A stretch of DNA of 60,841 nucleotides from Variovorax sp. J22P240. GTDB lineage: Bacteria > Pseudomonadota > Gammaproteobacteria > Burkholderiales > Burkholderiaceae_C. Of this stretch, positions 25,820-34,106 are shown piece after piece. The stretch's first letter is position 1. Each line of letters starts with the position of its first letter. Both the position numbers and the translations under genes were made by a program. Location of the stretch: the NCBI RefSeq assembly GCF_030316855.1, contig NZ_JASZYR010000023.1:1-60841 (forward strand), read 5' to 3'. The notes beneath the pieces are model-generated. The model saw only the letters and a list, made by a program, of their open reading frames with translations, was not told where the DNA came from and did not search any database.

Positions 25820-26234
25820 TCCAGGCTGAGGGCCTAGACGAACGCAGGGAAGGCGTTCTCCGACGCGAGCCCCCGCGCGCGCCGCGCGGCCATGGAAAGA
25901 CTATGTCGGTGACGAACACGATCTTGTCCTATCAGCTGAGACGCCCTCATGGCCCACAGGATGCAAGAAAACCGTGAAGGCGAAGCCTCAGAGATCTACT
26001 GCAGCTGCGGCCGCGCACTTTGCCGCGCCTTCCAAGAGCCGGGCAGCAGCACCTCACCGGAATTTCCCAACGACAGCTGCGCATCCGGAGTTATCCATGC
26101 CGGCTGGCCCCTTGGTCGAACGCGGGGCGCCCGTACTTCTGCGTGAGGCCCTTTCGACATGCACCCGATCACCGGGATCCTTCATGTCGTAGCCGAAAAG
26201 CGAAGGCCGGAGCGTTAGGCCATGGCAGCGGCGG
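25820..26234. other. Region without a supported gene
   Basis: Short open frames on the plus strand are Ala/Pro/Ser-rich (for example from GTG 25974) but lack a domain, ribosome site or neighbour support. I annotate nothing here. Confidence 0.4.
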
Positions 26235-26475
26235 TCATGGCAAGGCCTGCGCGGACGGGAAGTGTTCGCCGTCGATCAGTTTGCGCAGTAGTTCGGCGAT
26301 GTCGTCGAGTGGAAGGCAATAGTGCGTCTGCGGCACTCCCGGCGTGCCGTTCCGCTGTTTCGCCATCGGTGCCGCTTCGACGGCTTCGTCCGTAGCCTCG
26401 AGCACCCCGATCCCACCGGCCACGTTGATCGCTCGCAGTCCTTCGATTCCGTCGACATCGCCTCCAGCCTAAACG
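26235..26475 (-). pseudogene. C-terminal remnant of a CheB-type methylesterase
   Basis: The minus strand reads DVDGIEGLRAINVAGGIGVL, then EATDEAVEAAPMAKQR and HYCLPLDDIAELLRKLIDG. This fits the end of the CheB catalytic domain (DG-x-x-GL-x-AI-x-x-AGG ... P-x-x-x ... V-x-x-LPL-x-x-IA-x-L). The active-site Ser and His regions are not present, so only the last quarter survives. Match made by eye; moderate certainty. Confidence 0.5.
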
Positions 26476-26597
26476 ACGCCGATCACGCGTGGCCCACTAA
26501 CGCGGGCAGCAGACGCGAACAGACGGCGGCATTGGACTGGCGGACGCCGGAGTTAACGGGCAGGCCGGGCACGCCGCATCAAGTGATCGTGAATTGC

Positions 26598-26810
26598 ATG
26601 CGCTACCTCCGTGAGCATCTCGACGAAATCCTCGAGATCAACCGGCAGGGTGACGTTCTCAACTGCGCCATCACCTCCTACCATGCCGTGTGCAGCCGTG
26701 ATGACGCCGATGCGCTGCAGTTGGACCTGGTGAACTTCCTTGTGCCGCCCAGGGAAGCAGCCACACCGGTGACTACCGCGGCGGACGTGCCCTCTGCGGT
26801 GAAGCCGTGA
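26598..26810 (+). CDS. Small hypothetical protein
   Basis: About 71 residues: MRYLREHLDEILEINRQGDV, LNCAITSYHAVCSRDDADAL, QLDLVNFLVPPRE and an Ala/Thr-rich tail. The helical core looks genuine. The start is uncertain; the frame is open upstream and a GTG lies 15 bases before this ATG. No family recognised. Confidence 0.4.
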   Translation: MRYLREHLDEILEINRQGDVLNCAITSYHAVCSRDDADALQLDLVNFLVPPREAATPVTTAADVPSAVKP

Positions 26811-26823
26811 ATGCCGATGGGAG

Positions 26824-27085
26824 GTGCAGCTTCTCGTCCCGAGCCTGACCGCCTCAGTCCTGGCCCGATGGCCATTGCCGGAGCTGGCCGAAGACGCGGA
26901 CAACGAGGTTCGGGGTCCCGTGATGATCATCGCGGGGAGCGAAGAAATTCCCGGGGCCGCCTTGCGCTCTGCCGTGGCAGCTTTTGCGCGCAGGCGCGGG
27001 GGAGCTCACGATTGCGGCTCCGGCGTCGATTGCGAAGGGGCTTGCGTTGTCGCTCATTCCCATGCGGCGTTCTCCGACAACGCGT
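26824..27085 (+). pseudogene. nnrD: N-terminal remnant of ADP-dependent NAD(P)HX dehydratase
   Basis: The first frame gives LTASVLARWPLPELAEDADN and VRGPVMIIAGSEEIPGAALR, the second frame LRAGAGELTIAAPASIAKGL and ALSLIPMR. Together they match the start of NnrD/YjeF-C proteins (R-G-x-V-x-V-x-GGS-x-x-x-PGA-x-x-x-x-x-x-AAL-R-x-GAG-x-x-T-x-A). A frameshift lies near 26985 and the ribokinase-like remainder with the catalytic Asp is absent. It is a relic of a metabolite-repair gene. Confidence 0.65.
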
Positions 27086-27175
27086 TCCTTCGCACGCGCG
27101 CACTTTGACTTTTTTGAGGACGCGGCAATGAAAAGCGAGGGTTAAGTCAAGAGCGACGAACGCGACAACACACGG

Positions 27176-27322
27176 GTGCTCCGGTGGGTCGTCATCGCAG
27201 TGGTCGTCGTCTTGGTCGGAGCGTTGAGTTACAACTTCCTGGCTCGGGAGAAAACATCGGAAGCGCCTTTGACCAGGCCGAGCGCCGACTCTTCCCAGAA
27301 GTCGACAGGCCCAGCCAAATGA
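27176..27322 (+). CDS. Short single-pass membrane ORF
   Basis: From GTG 27176 a 48-residue peptide has one transmembrane helix (VLRWVVIAVVVVLVGALSYN) and a short polar tail. The same frame extends upstream to ATG 27128 (MKSEG) but a TAA at 27143 interrupts it, so the original start may be lost. It resembles the membrane protein at 19560 in layout. Confidence 0.3.
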   Translation: MLRWVVIAVVVVLVGALSYNFLAREKTSEAPLTRPSADSSQKSTGPAK

Positions 27323-27353
27323 CTCGGGCGAAGTAAGGAGTTCCGGCGGCTGG

Positions 27354-28193
27354 CTAGCGGGAGAGGCGCCGGTAGGCGCTGTAGTGTCGAATCGCACGCT
27401 GGCGGTGGCCCAGTTCGTCGTACAGCCGGCCAGCATTGAAATGGGCATCCGCCAATTCCGGATCGAGTTGAAGCGCACGGTCATAGCTTACCAGCGCCTC
27501 AGGGAAGCGGTGGAGATCCTCCAGAGCGACGGCGCGGTTGAAGTGCAGCAAAGGCTCTTCGGGACGATGCTGAATGCCTTGGGCGAGAACGCGTACGGCC
27601 TCTTTGCATTCACCCTTTTCACAAAGCAACGCACCGAGATTGAGATACGCGTTCGTGAAGTCGGGTGCTGCGGCGATGGCCTGTGCGTACGCGCGCCGGG
27701 CCGCACCTGGATCGACATCCTCCAAGGCTTCTCCGCGAGCAAACAGTTCCTCGGCCGACGCTCGCTGGCGACCGGCGCTCCGACCGCGCGCAAGGAGCCG
27801 GGGCTCCCCCGCGACTGCTTCGGGCGTTGACTGCAATCCACCTTCGAAATTCATCAGCAGCTGACCCGACTCGGCTTCCCATTGAGCATCGCGGTCCCGC
27901 ACCGCAATGTCCTTGCCGACTGCCATGATCCGCAAGCTCGTCAGCGGCGCCTCGGGCGGCAATTCATCTTTCAGTCGGCGCAGGGAGCGAAGAATCTTTG
28001 CGGTCGGGATGTGCGCTGTTCTCAGTTCATGGGCGGTCCGAAGCAGCAGGACATCCTGGAACGAAAACAGATACGCGCGACGCGAACCTCTCCGGGGCTT
28101 CACGAAACCCATCTCGACCAGACGAACGATGGCGTTGCGGGAGAGGCCGAGCATCTCCTGAACGCGTCGGATCGTGTGCGATTCCAGACCCAC
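27354..28193 (-). CDS. MerR-type DNA-binding protein with TPR repeats
   Basis: 279 residues. The N-terminal 80 residues are a MerR winged helix (TIRRVQEMLGLSRNAIVRLV, KPRRGSRRAYLFSFQDVLLL). After a linker, the C-terminal 130 residues hold about three TPR units (AYLNLGALLCEKGECKEAVR, LHFNRAVALEDLHRFPEALV, AHFNAGRLYDELGHRQRAIR). This fusion is found next to Ku genes in Burkholderiales and may control or scaffold the repair locus. It is 9 bp downstream of Ku on the same strand. Confidence 0.8.
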   Translation of the reverse strand: MGLESHTIRRVQEMLGLSRNAIVRLVEMGFVKPRRGSRRAYLFSFQDVLLLRTAHELRTAHIPTAKILRSLRRLKDELPPEAPLTSLRIMAVGKDIAVRDRDAQWEAESGQLLMNFEGGLQSTPEAVAGEPRLLARGRSAGRQRASAEELFARGEALEDVDPGAARRAYAQAIAAAPDFTNAYLNLGALLCEKGECKEAVRVLAQGIQHRPEEPLLHFNRAVALEDLHRFPEALVSYDRALQLDPELADAHFNAGRLYDELGHRQRAIRHYSAYRRLSR

Positions 28194-28202
28194 CCCCGAC
28201 GA

Positions 28203-29141
28203 TCATTTCCTTGCGCGGCTGTGCGCCGGGGCTGCCACCGGCTCAGCCACCTCGGTCTTGGGCGCACGGCGCACGCCTTTGCGCTCCTTTCCCATCGCGC
28301 TCACGTTGTTTCCTGTCGCGGTCTTGCCGGCAGGGGGCGGCGACTTCGTCGCCGAAGCCGGGCTTCGTTTCAGGCTGGCCATCAGAGCGGCGGTGAGGTC
28401 GATGACCTGCCCGCTGGTCTCCTCGCCGCCCGCGTGCGGCGATGCCACGACTTCCTGGCCGGCGATCTTGGCGTCGATAGCGGCGAGGATGCGCTTTTTT
28501 TCCTCGTCCTCGAACATGGTCGGGTCATAGCTGTCTTGGGAGATCTGGTCGATGAGCTGCAGCGCCAGTTTCAGTTCCGCCGGCGTCGGTTCGGTGAGCT
28601 CGATGTCGAGATCCTCCAGTGAACGGACCTCGTTCGCGTAGAGCAGCTGCTGCAGTACGAGCCCGTCCTCGGCGGCGCGCACCTGGACGACGTATTGCTT
28701 GCCCTTCCAGGCCCATTTGGCCAGCGCGCATCGCCCGCTCTCCCGCATCGCGGCGCGCAACAGGCTGTAAGGCTTGCCACCTCGCTTGTCCGGCGCGAGG
28801 AAGTAGGCCTTGTCGTAATACAGAGGGTCGACCTCCTTCTCGGGGATGAACGCCACGATGTCGATCACGTGGCTGGCGTCTTCCTCCAGGGCCTTGAGCT
28901 CCTCGGGCTCGAACAGCACATACTGATCTTTCTCGAACTCATACCCCTTGATCATTTCGCTTCGCGGCACCACGGTCTTCATGTCCTTTTCGGACACGTA
29001 CTGCTGCTTCACCCGGCTGCCATCCTTCGTGAGAAGGTTGAAGCGGATGGTTTCGGATGACTCGGTGGCCGAATAGAGCTTCACCGGAATCGAGACGAGC
29101 CCGAAGCTGAGCGACAGCGATGCGATGGAACGTGCAGCCAT
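28203..29141 (-). CDS. ku: Ku homodimer protein of bacterial non-homologous end joining
   Basis: 312 residues. Ku core is complete: SIASLSLSFGLVSIPVKLYS at the start, RVKQQYVSEKDMKTVVPRSE, IVAFIPEKEVDPLYYDKAYF, and GRCALAKWAWKGKQYVVQVR. A basic, Pro/Ala-rich C-terminal tail (residues ~265-312, ending APAHSRARK) follows, as in other proteobacterial Ku proteins, where it aids DNA threading and ligase recruitment. Ku rings bind double-strand ends and recruit LigD. Start ATG 29141 gives the conserved MAARSIASLSLSFG opening. The partner LigD in this window is decayed (30498-31468). Confidence 0.95.
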   Translation of the reverse strand: MAARSIASLSLSFGLVSIPVKLYSATESSETIRFNLLTKDGSRVKQQYVSEKDMKTVVPRSEMIKGYEFEKDQYVLFEPEELKALEEDASHVIDIVAFIPEKEVDPLYYDKAYFLAPDKRGGKPYSLLRAAMRESGRCALAKWAWKGKQYVVQVRAAEDGLVLQQLLYANEVRSLEDLDIELTEPTPAELKLALQLIDQISQDSYDPTMFEDEEKKRILAAIDAKIAGQEVVASPHAGGEETSGQVIDLTAALMASLKRSPASATKSPPPAGKTATGNNVSAMGKERKGVRRAPKTEVAEPVAAPAHSRARK

Positions 29142-29356
29142 GATTTCCTCGTGTCGAAGCGGCGCCGTCCGGCCGCAGGAACCACAAACTTGCCACAAAC
29201 GGGCGGTCGAAGGAAGAGGACAACGTTTGCATCCTCTGGCTCGTGGAGTCCGTCAACATGGCATGGGGCAGCCCGGGCTACTCGAGGAATCAGCGCACTT
29301 CCGCGGCTTCGCTCTACGGGCTTGGAAACTCGGCAGGCCATCGCGACAATGAACCG

Positions 29357-30520
29357 ATGAGCAACCAGGAAGACGGCCAGCGGCCACCGGTGTCGCCGCA
29401 GGAAGATGAGGTCGCTCGCGCGCCAGGCGATTTGACGCCGCAACGGGCGTTCGAACTCATGGGGCAGCAGTCGCCAGACATCGCTTTTGTGCTCCAGGAT
29501 CGGCAAGGAGCCATCATTGGCTGGCGCGCCGCTGCCGAGGGGGTCTTCGGCTACTCGGAGGCCGAGGTTCTGGGTCGCACTATCGACTTTCTCTTCACCG
29601 ACGAAGATCGCGCGCTCGGCCTGCCGGAACTCGAGCGTTCTGTGGCCCTGGCGGCCGATCGTTCCGAGGACGATCGTTGGCACGTCCGCAAAGACGGCAC
29701 GCGCATCTGGGTCTGCGGAAGTCTGGTCGCGCTGCGTGAGCACGGTCGTCACGTCGGCTTCGCGAAGGTGATGTGCGATCGGACCAACCTGCGGGCCCAA
29801 TTGGAAACACTCGGGAATCGGCTGAAGCACGCGGACGATTCGCTCCACAAGCGGGATGCCTTCTTCAGCCGTCTCACCCACGAACTTAGAAATGCCCTCG
29901 CTCCGATCAGCGATGCGAGTCGCCTGATTCAGCGCAAGAGCGCGCACGAGGAAGCCGCAGCGCCGCTTGCCATCGTGCAGCGGCAGGTCAACCTGATGGT
30001 CCGGATGATGAACGACCTCGCGGAGGTCGTCCGCTCCGGCGTCGGGAAGCTTCAGTTGAGGAAGCAGACGTTCAACCTCGTGGACGACTTGGCCGCGATC
30101 ACCGCCGTGGTGCAGCCCGATGCGCTGCGCAAGGGACAGACGCTCGCGGTGAATCTTCCTAGGGAGCCGATCCTTATCCTGGCGGACAAGGAACGCGTGC
30201 ACCAGATCATGTTCAATCTTCTTCACAACGCGGTCAAGTACACGCCGAAAGGCGGTCTGATCTGGCTTCATTGCAGCGTGGAGACGAAAGAAGCGGTGAT
30301 CAAGGTAGAGGACACGGGCGTTGGCATCGCACCTTCCCTCTTGCCCGAAATCTTCGAGCTGTTCACGCAGGAGAATCCGACCCAGTCTGAAGGAGGCTTC
30401 GGCGTTGGGCTTTCGCTGGTAAAGGATCTGGTCGACGCCCATCAAGGGTTCGTGCAGGTCCGCTCAGATGGAAAGGACCGGGGCAGCGAATTCACAGTCA
30501 GGCTGCCGCTCGGCCTGTAG
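29357..30520 (+). CDS. PAS-domain sensor histidine kinase
   Basis: 387 residues, no membrane segments. PAS domain at about 30-150 (SPDIAFVLQDRQGAIIGWRA, GVFGYSEAEVLGRTIDFLFT, KDGTRIWVCGSLVALREHGR), HisKA with His in FFSRLTHELRNALAPISDAS, and an ATPase domain with N-box FNLLHNAVKY, G1 DTGVGIAPSL and G2 GFGVGLSLVKD. A soluble PAS kinase usually senses redox, light or internal ligands. No response regulator is adjacent; the lone receiver at 9790 lies 20 kb away. It is divergent from Ku. A 454-residue antisense frame over the same span is a shadow. Confidence 0.92.
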   Translation: MSNQEDGQRPPVSPQEDEVARAPGDLTPQRAFELMGQQSPDIAFVLQDRQGAIIGWRAAAEGVFGYSEAEVLGRTIDFLFTDEDRALGLPELERSVALAADRSEDDRWHVRKDGTRIWVCGSLVALREHGRHVGFAKVMCDRTNLRAQLETLGNRLKHADDSLHKRDAFFSRLTHELRNALAPISDASRLIQRKSAHEEAAAPLAIVQRQVNLMVRMMNDLAEVVRSGVGKLQLRKQTFNLVDDLAAITAVVQPDALRKGQTLAVNLPREPILILADKERVHQIMFNLLHNAVKYTPKGGLIWLHCSVETKEAVIKVEDTGVGIAPSLLPEIFELFTQENPTQSEGGFGVGLSLVKDLVDAHQGFVQVRSDGKDRGSEFTVRLPLGL

Positions 30521-31468
30521 CACGCGCCTTGCCGGCCGGCACATAGCCCAGGATCTTCATCGCCGCGGCGAGCGGCTGCTTTCTCTTCCAGAACCCGGCC
30601 CAGGGATCCACGCTCTGCAAGGTCAGATGTTCGCGCGCTGTCGCAACGCTCCATTGCGAACCGTTCTTGAGCGTCGACAGGTCTTCCCATGCGACCAGCA
30701 TCGACACGCCAAGCCCGGGCCGGGCGCGAGCCGAGCAGGCCGATGCCGTCGTGGCACCGTGCCCATTGCGCAGAAAGTCGACGAACAGCTTGCCTACGCG
30801 GTTCGAAGGCCCGCTCTTCGCCACGAAGCGCGTCGGTATCACCCGGGCCAGATGTTGCACGATCGCCTGTGAGAACCCCTTCACCGCTTCGTAGTCGTAG
30901 CGAGGTGCCAGCGGCACAACGACGTGCAAGCCCTTGCCGCCGCTGGTCTTGAGCCAGGCTTCAAGGCCGAGTTCGGAGAGAAGCGTGCGGACCAGCACTG
31001 CGGCCTCCTGCACGAGTTGCCACGAGGTGCCTTCGCCGGGGTCCAGGTCGCAGATCATCCGGATCAGGCTGGTCGATGTTCCGGGCGGTCGAGTTCCACG
31101 TGTGGAATTCGATGACGTTCATTTGTGCCGCACTGGCCAACGCCTGTGTGGTTCCCACCTCAAGCAACGCACCCATGTCCCGGCCACAGCGACGGGTCCA
31201 GTTCCCTGATGCCGGGGATCCTGATCTTCTCGTCGTGGTTCTGGAAGAAGAGTTCACCCTGGACACCGGACGGGCCACGCACGAGGGAGCAGGGCCGGCC
31301 CTTCAGGTGCGGAAGAATCCACTCGGCCACAGACTCGTAGTAGCGCACCAGGTCGAGAGCTTGGTGAGTCCGGAACTGGACTCGATGACCCAGTCCGCGT
31401 TGCTCATCTTGATCCCGCCGATGGCCGAGGCCGGCTTGTCGTCGCGCAGCGCCACATATGAGGCATGT
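30498..31468 (-). pseudogene. ligD: LigD polymerase (primase-like) domain remnant, several frameshifts
   Basis: Reading the minus strand through four frame changes gives the POL domain in order: DKPASAIGGIKMSNADWVIE, YYESVAEWILPHLKGRPCSL, SGVQGELFFQNHDEKIRIPG, GTTQALASAAQMNVIEFHTW, MICDLDPGEGTSW (catalytic Asp pair), SGGKGLHVVVPL, and a closing HLTLQSVDPWAGFWKRKQPL. The breaks are near 31355, 31180 and 31070. The ligase and phosphoesterase domains that should precede it are absent here. Ends overlap the kinase gene's 3' end. Confidence 0.88.
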
Positions 31469-31726
31469 CGGATTGGTTATCCGGAGTCGGAGCGTCGCGC
31501 CCGTTGCTGGCCAGCGCTGTAGGAAGGAACCGTCGGTGCAGGTTGCGAACCATCGCGGAATGCGCCCCGGCCCTCAGGCGGGATCGGATTCAGCTAAAGG
31601 CCCCCGGTTGTTGAGGCTCAAAAAAAGCCAAACATTTCCTACAAGCCGCTGCGGACGTGGGGCCTACGGTCTTTGATCGAGCCCCCACCGTCCCCCTGCA
31701 CACTCCGTCACCACGAGGCATTTTCC

Positions 31727-32188
31727 ATGGCCAGAAAGCGTCCCACTGTCGCCACTCCCGCAGACTGCGAAATCCTGGCCGCGTGTGCGGCCGCCCGGAA
31801 TACCGGTAGCGGACCAGCCAATCCAGGTCCTCCCGCGGCAGGTTTCAGCGATCTGCGGGCACAGAAATCGGAAAACAGTCCGGGCATGCTGTTCGACGCG
31901 CTGATCCTGCCTGACGGTGAGAGCGGCGTCGGGACCTTGGATGGCCACGCACATCCGCTGCAATTCCTGAGGCTTCAGTACTGGCATTGCAAGCCGATCC
32001 TGGCTTTCGGCGCCTTGCAAGCGCTGCTGGCCGACGCGCAGATTCCCATGACGCTAGCGGACGGCAGCCCTGACGAAGGCTTGATCCTGGCAAATGCGGC
32101 GGACGCCGACGAAGCCGTTGCCGCCTGTTTTTCTTCCATGGCCGCTCACCGACACTACGGGCGGGACAATCAACGGTCTGTGGCCTGA
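31727..32188 (+). CDS. Stand-alone C-terminal (DJ-1/PfpI-like) domain of a large-subunit catalase
   Basis: 153 residues. The stretch PGMLFDALILPDGESGVGTL, DGHAHPLQFLRLQYWHCKPI, LAFGALQALLADAQIPM and SPDEGLILANAADADEAVAA is the class-I-amidotransferase-like C-terminal domain of KatE/HPII catalases (usually residues ~600-750). The haem catalase body is missing upstream. It may be a relic with an accidental start or a free domain; the first ~40 residues are not family-like. Ribosome site weak. Confidence 0.55.
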   Translation: MARKRPTVATPADCEILAACAAARNTGSGPANPGPPAAGFSDLRAQKSENSPGMLFDALILPDGESGVGTLDGHAHPLQFLRLQYWHCKPILAFGALQALLADAQIPMTLADGSPDEGLILANAADADEAVAACFSSMAAHRHYGRDNQRSVA

Positions 32189-32203
32189 ACCCGGTTGCCG
32201 GAT

Positions 32204-33043
32204 ATGCAGTTCCAATCGCAGTCCGATTCGGCCGTGCCGCGCGCGCAGGTGGAATCCTCGGCTGGCTGGCCTGCGCCACTGGTGCAGGCTCTGACGGACG
32301 TTGCAGCTCGCCATGGTTTTGAGTCCGAGCCCGCCCAGGTGATGTGGGAGGCCGTCACCCTCGGCCAAGGCGGCATGGCCCAGTTCGGCCATCCTGCGCT
32401 AGGCGGCAGCGGGCAGTGGATGCGGGGCGGCATGCTCATGATCGGTGACATGTTCGACCATGGGCTCAAGGCACGAGTGAACGCGCTGTGCGAGGAGGTC
32501 GCTCGGCTTTACGCAGAGCATCCGCAGTGGCGCCGGCCGATGCGAGAAGCTGCCGGCGCCGGAGCCGAATGGTGGCCAAGCGGCCTTCATGGTCCGTCCA
32601 GCAGCGGGGCGCAGAACGGCATTCGCTATGCCTATTTCCCAGCCCAGCACCGCTTGGCGATCGAACGCGCAGGCACGATCGAGCTTTATGACACCGGCGA
32701 TCACCTGATCGGTGGCGTCTCCCAGCAGCAGGGTGGTGACGAATCGTTGACATTTGCGAGTCAGCACGGGCCGGTCTCGCTGACATCGCTGAATCGGTTG
32801 GACGAGGCGCACGCGACAGTCCCGCCTGCCCGTGAGCCTGTCGCGTTCTCGGCCGCGTCGGCGGAGGGCCCGACGCAAGCTCAGACCAATCCGTCGAGTG
32901 GCGCAGCGGCCGAAACCAAGACCGATCGTGGCGCTGCGCAGACTCTGGACACCATCGAACGGCTCGCGGGCCTTCGCGAACGTGGCGTGCTGACGGAGGC
33001 CGAGTTCATTGCCAAGAAGACGGAACTGCTCGGGAGACTCTGA
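32204..33043 (+). CDS. Unknown protein with C-terminal SHOCT domain
   Basis: 279 residues. The central part (WWPSGLHGPSSSGAQNGIRY, AYFPAQHRLAIERAGTIELY, DTGDHLIGGVSQQQGGDESL, FASQHGPVSLTSL) is a small beta-rich domain that recurs almost whole in the next protein. The last 32 residues (LDTIERLAGLRERGVLTEAE, FIAKKTELLGRL) are a SHOCT helix pair, often a membrane or oligomerisation tag. The N-terminal third (PLVQALTDVAARHGFESEPA) is helical. ATG 32204 follows the TTG alternative at 32195. Its TGA overlaps the next ATG by one base. Confidence 0.65.
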   Translation: MQFQSQSDSAVPRAQVESSAGWPAPLVQALTDVAARHGFESEPAQVMWEAVTLGQGGMAQFGHPALGGSGQWMRGGMLMIGDMFDHGLKARVNALCEEVARLYAEHPQWRRPMREAAGAGAEWWPSGLHGPSSSGAQNGIRYAYFPAQHRLAIERAGTIELYDTGDHLIGGVSQQQGGDESLTFASQHGPVSLTSLNRLDEAHATVPPAREPVAFSAASAEGPTQAQTNPSSGAAAETKTDRGAAQTLDTIERLAGLRERGVLTEAEFIAKKTELLGRL

Positions 33044-33342
33044 TGGAACCCATGAAGCCGATGCAGCCGATGGCACCAATGACGCCTATGGAGAAGGCAG
33101 CTTGGTGGCCGCCGGGTCTTGGCAGCCCGGCGACTGTTGGCGCTCAAGACGACTGGCGGTATGCATTCTTTCCTGACGAGCGGCGACTCGTAGTGGAGCA
33201 CAGCGGCAAGGTCACTCAATACGATACGGGTGACCATGCGATTGTTGGCGTCAGTCAGCGCCAGGGAGGGTCCGGCGCCGGACTCGTCTTCACCAGCCAA
33301 CATGGCCTAGTAACCCTCGCCATGCTCGATCCGATTCCATAG
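33043..33342 (+). CDS. Short paralog of the SHOCT protein's central domain
   Basis: 99 residues starting MEPMKPMQPMAPMTPM, an unusual Met-Pro repeat, then WWPPGLGSPATVGAQDDWRY, AFFPDERRLVVEHSGKVTQY, DTGDHAIVGVSQRQGGSGAG and LVFTSQHGLVTLAML. The core is clearly paralogous to residues ~120-210 of the upstream protein; SHOCT is absent. Start and stop overlap (TGATG), so the pair is translationally coupled. Function unknown. Confidence 0.65.
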   Translation: MEPMKPMQPMAPMTPMEKAAWWPPGLGSPATVGAQDDWRYAFFPDERRLVVEHSGKVTQYDTGDHAIVGVSQRQGGSGAGLVFTSQHGLVTLAMLDPIP

Positions 33343-33463
33343 TGCGGGGCAGGAGGGCGCCCGCATATTGAGCGAGGACGGCCTTCGGAATGCGCATTTG
33401 CTGACATTCAGTCACCCATTCGTACAACAAGAATCAAGCGACAGATCCTTCAAGGGAGTCGCC

Positions 33464-33745
33464 ATGTTCGACAGCTACAAGGACAGGATTCAAGCCTTTT
33501 GCGACGAAGCGGGTATCGAAGTGCCAGTCGGCTTCGGCCGCCATACGACCGGCCGCTACGTGGCGATCGACGAGGAGTCCTTGCCGCACAAACTGGTGGC
33601 GACGACGTGGCCGAACCGCAAGGAAGCAGTGAACTATTTGCTCAACCTGGCCGAGGGCAGGAGACTGCGATTTCTCGATTTCAAGGATCGTTGCGAACTT
33701 AGCTTCGACGGCAAGGCCGGCCTGCTCAAGTGCGGCACGTTCTGA
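33464..33745 (+). CDS. Small hypothetical protein
   Basis: 93 residues, MFDSYKDRIQAFCDEAGIEV, then FGRHTTGRYVAIDEESLPHK, LVATTWPNRKEAVNYLLNLA and RRLRFLDFKDRCELSFDG. Balanced composition suggests a folded alpha/beta protein. AAGGGAG precedes ATG 33464 at good distance. No family recognised. Confidence 0.55.
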   Translation: MFDSYKDRIQAFCDEAGIEVPVGFGRHTTGRYVAIDEESLPHKLVATTWPNRKEAVNYLLNLAEGRRLRFLDFKDRCELSFDGKAGLLKCGTF

Positions 33746-34106
33746 GGACCGCGGCGTCGCACCGCCACGCACGACTGCGGTCCCGCCGCATCAAGCGCCA
33801 TCGGCACTTCGAAGTGCCGCGGCAAGGGCCAGTGCCTGCTGCGTGACCGGTCACGAGCCTTGCCCGAGCGCCCTTCATCCGGGCGGACGGCCATTCTCTC
33901 GTCTTGCCAAGCCGGATGGCCGCCGTGAAGTAAATGCACCGGCTTTTGTCCTGACAGGGCGAGAAGAGGACCGCCGTGCTGCAAGCAAGACCCCTTCTGC
34001 CGAGGTGCCGGCCAGGCTTCAGCGCCAAACGCCGCTTTCGTCCTTCCAAAACTGCGTCGTAAATCTGGTCCGCGCCTACATCGGCAGATTGGACGAGGAG
34101 CAACGC
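33746..34106. other. Region without a supported gene
   Basis: About 360 bases between two plus-strand genes. Open frames exist on the minus strand but are Arg-rich shadows without a domain or ribosome site. Nothing annotated. Confidence 0.4.

Noticed and set aside
29081..30445. 454-residue open frame antisense to the histidine kinase
   Set aside because: The plus-strand kinase has PAS, HisKA and ATPase motifs in order; the antisense frame has none.
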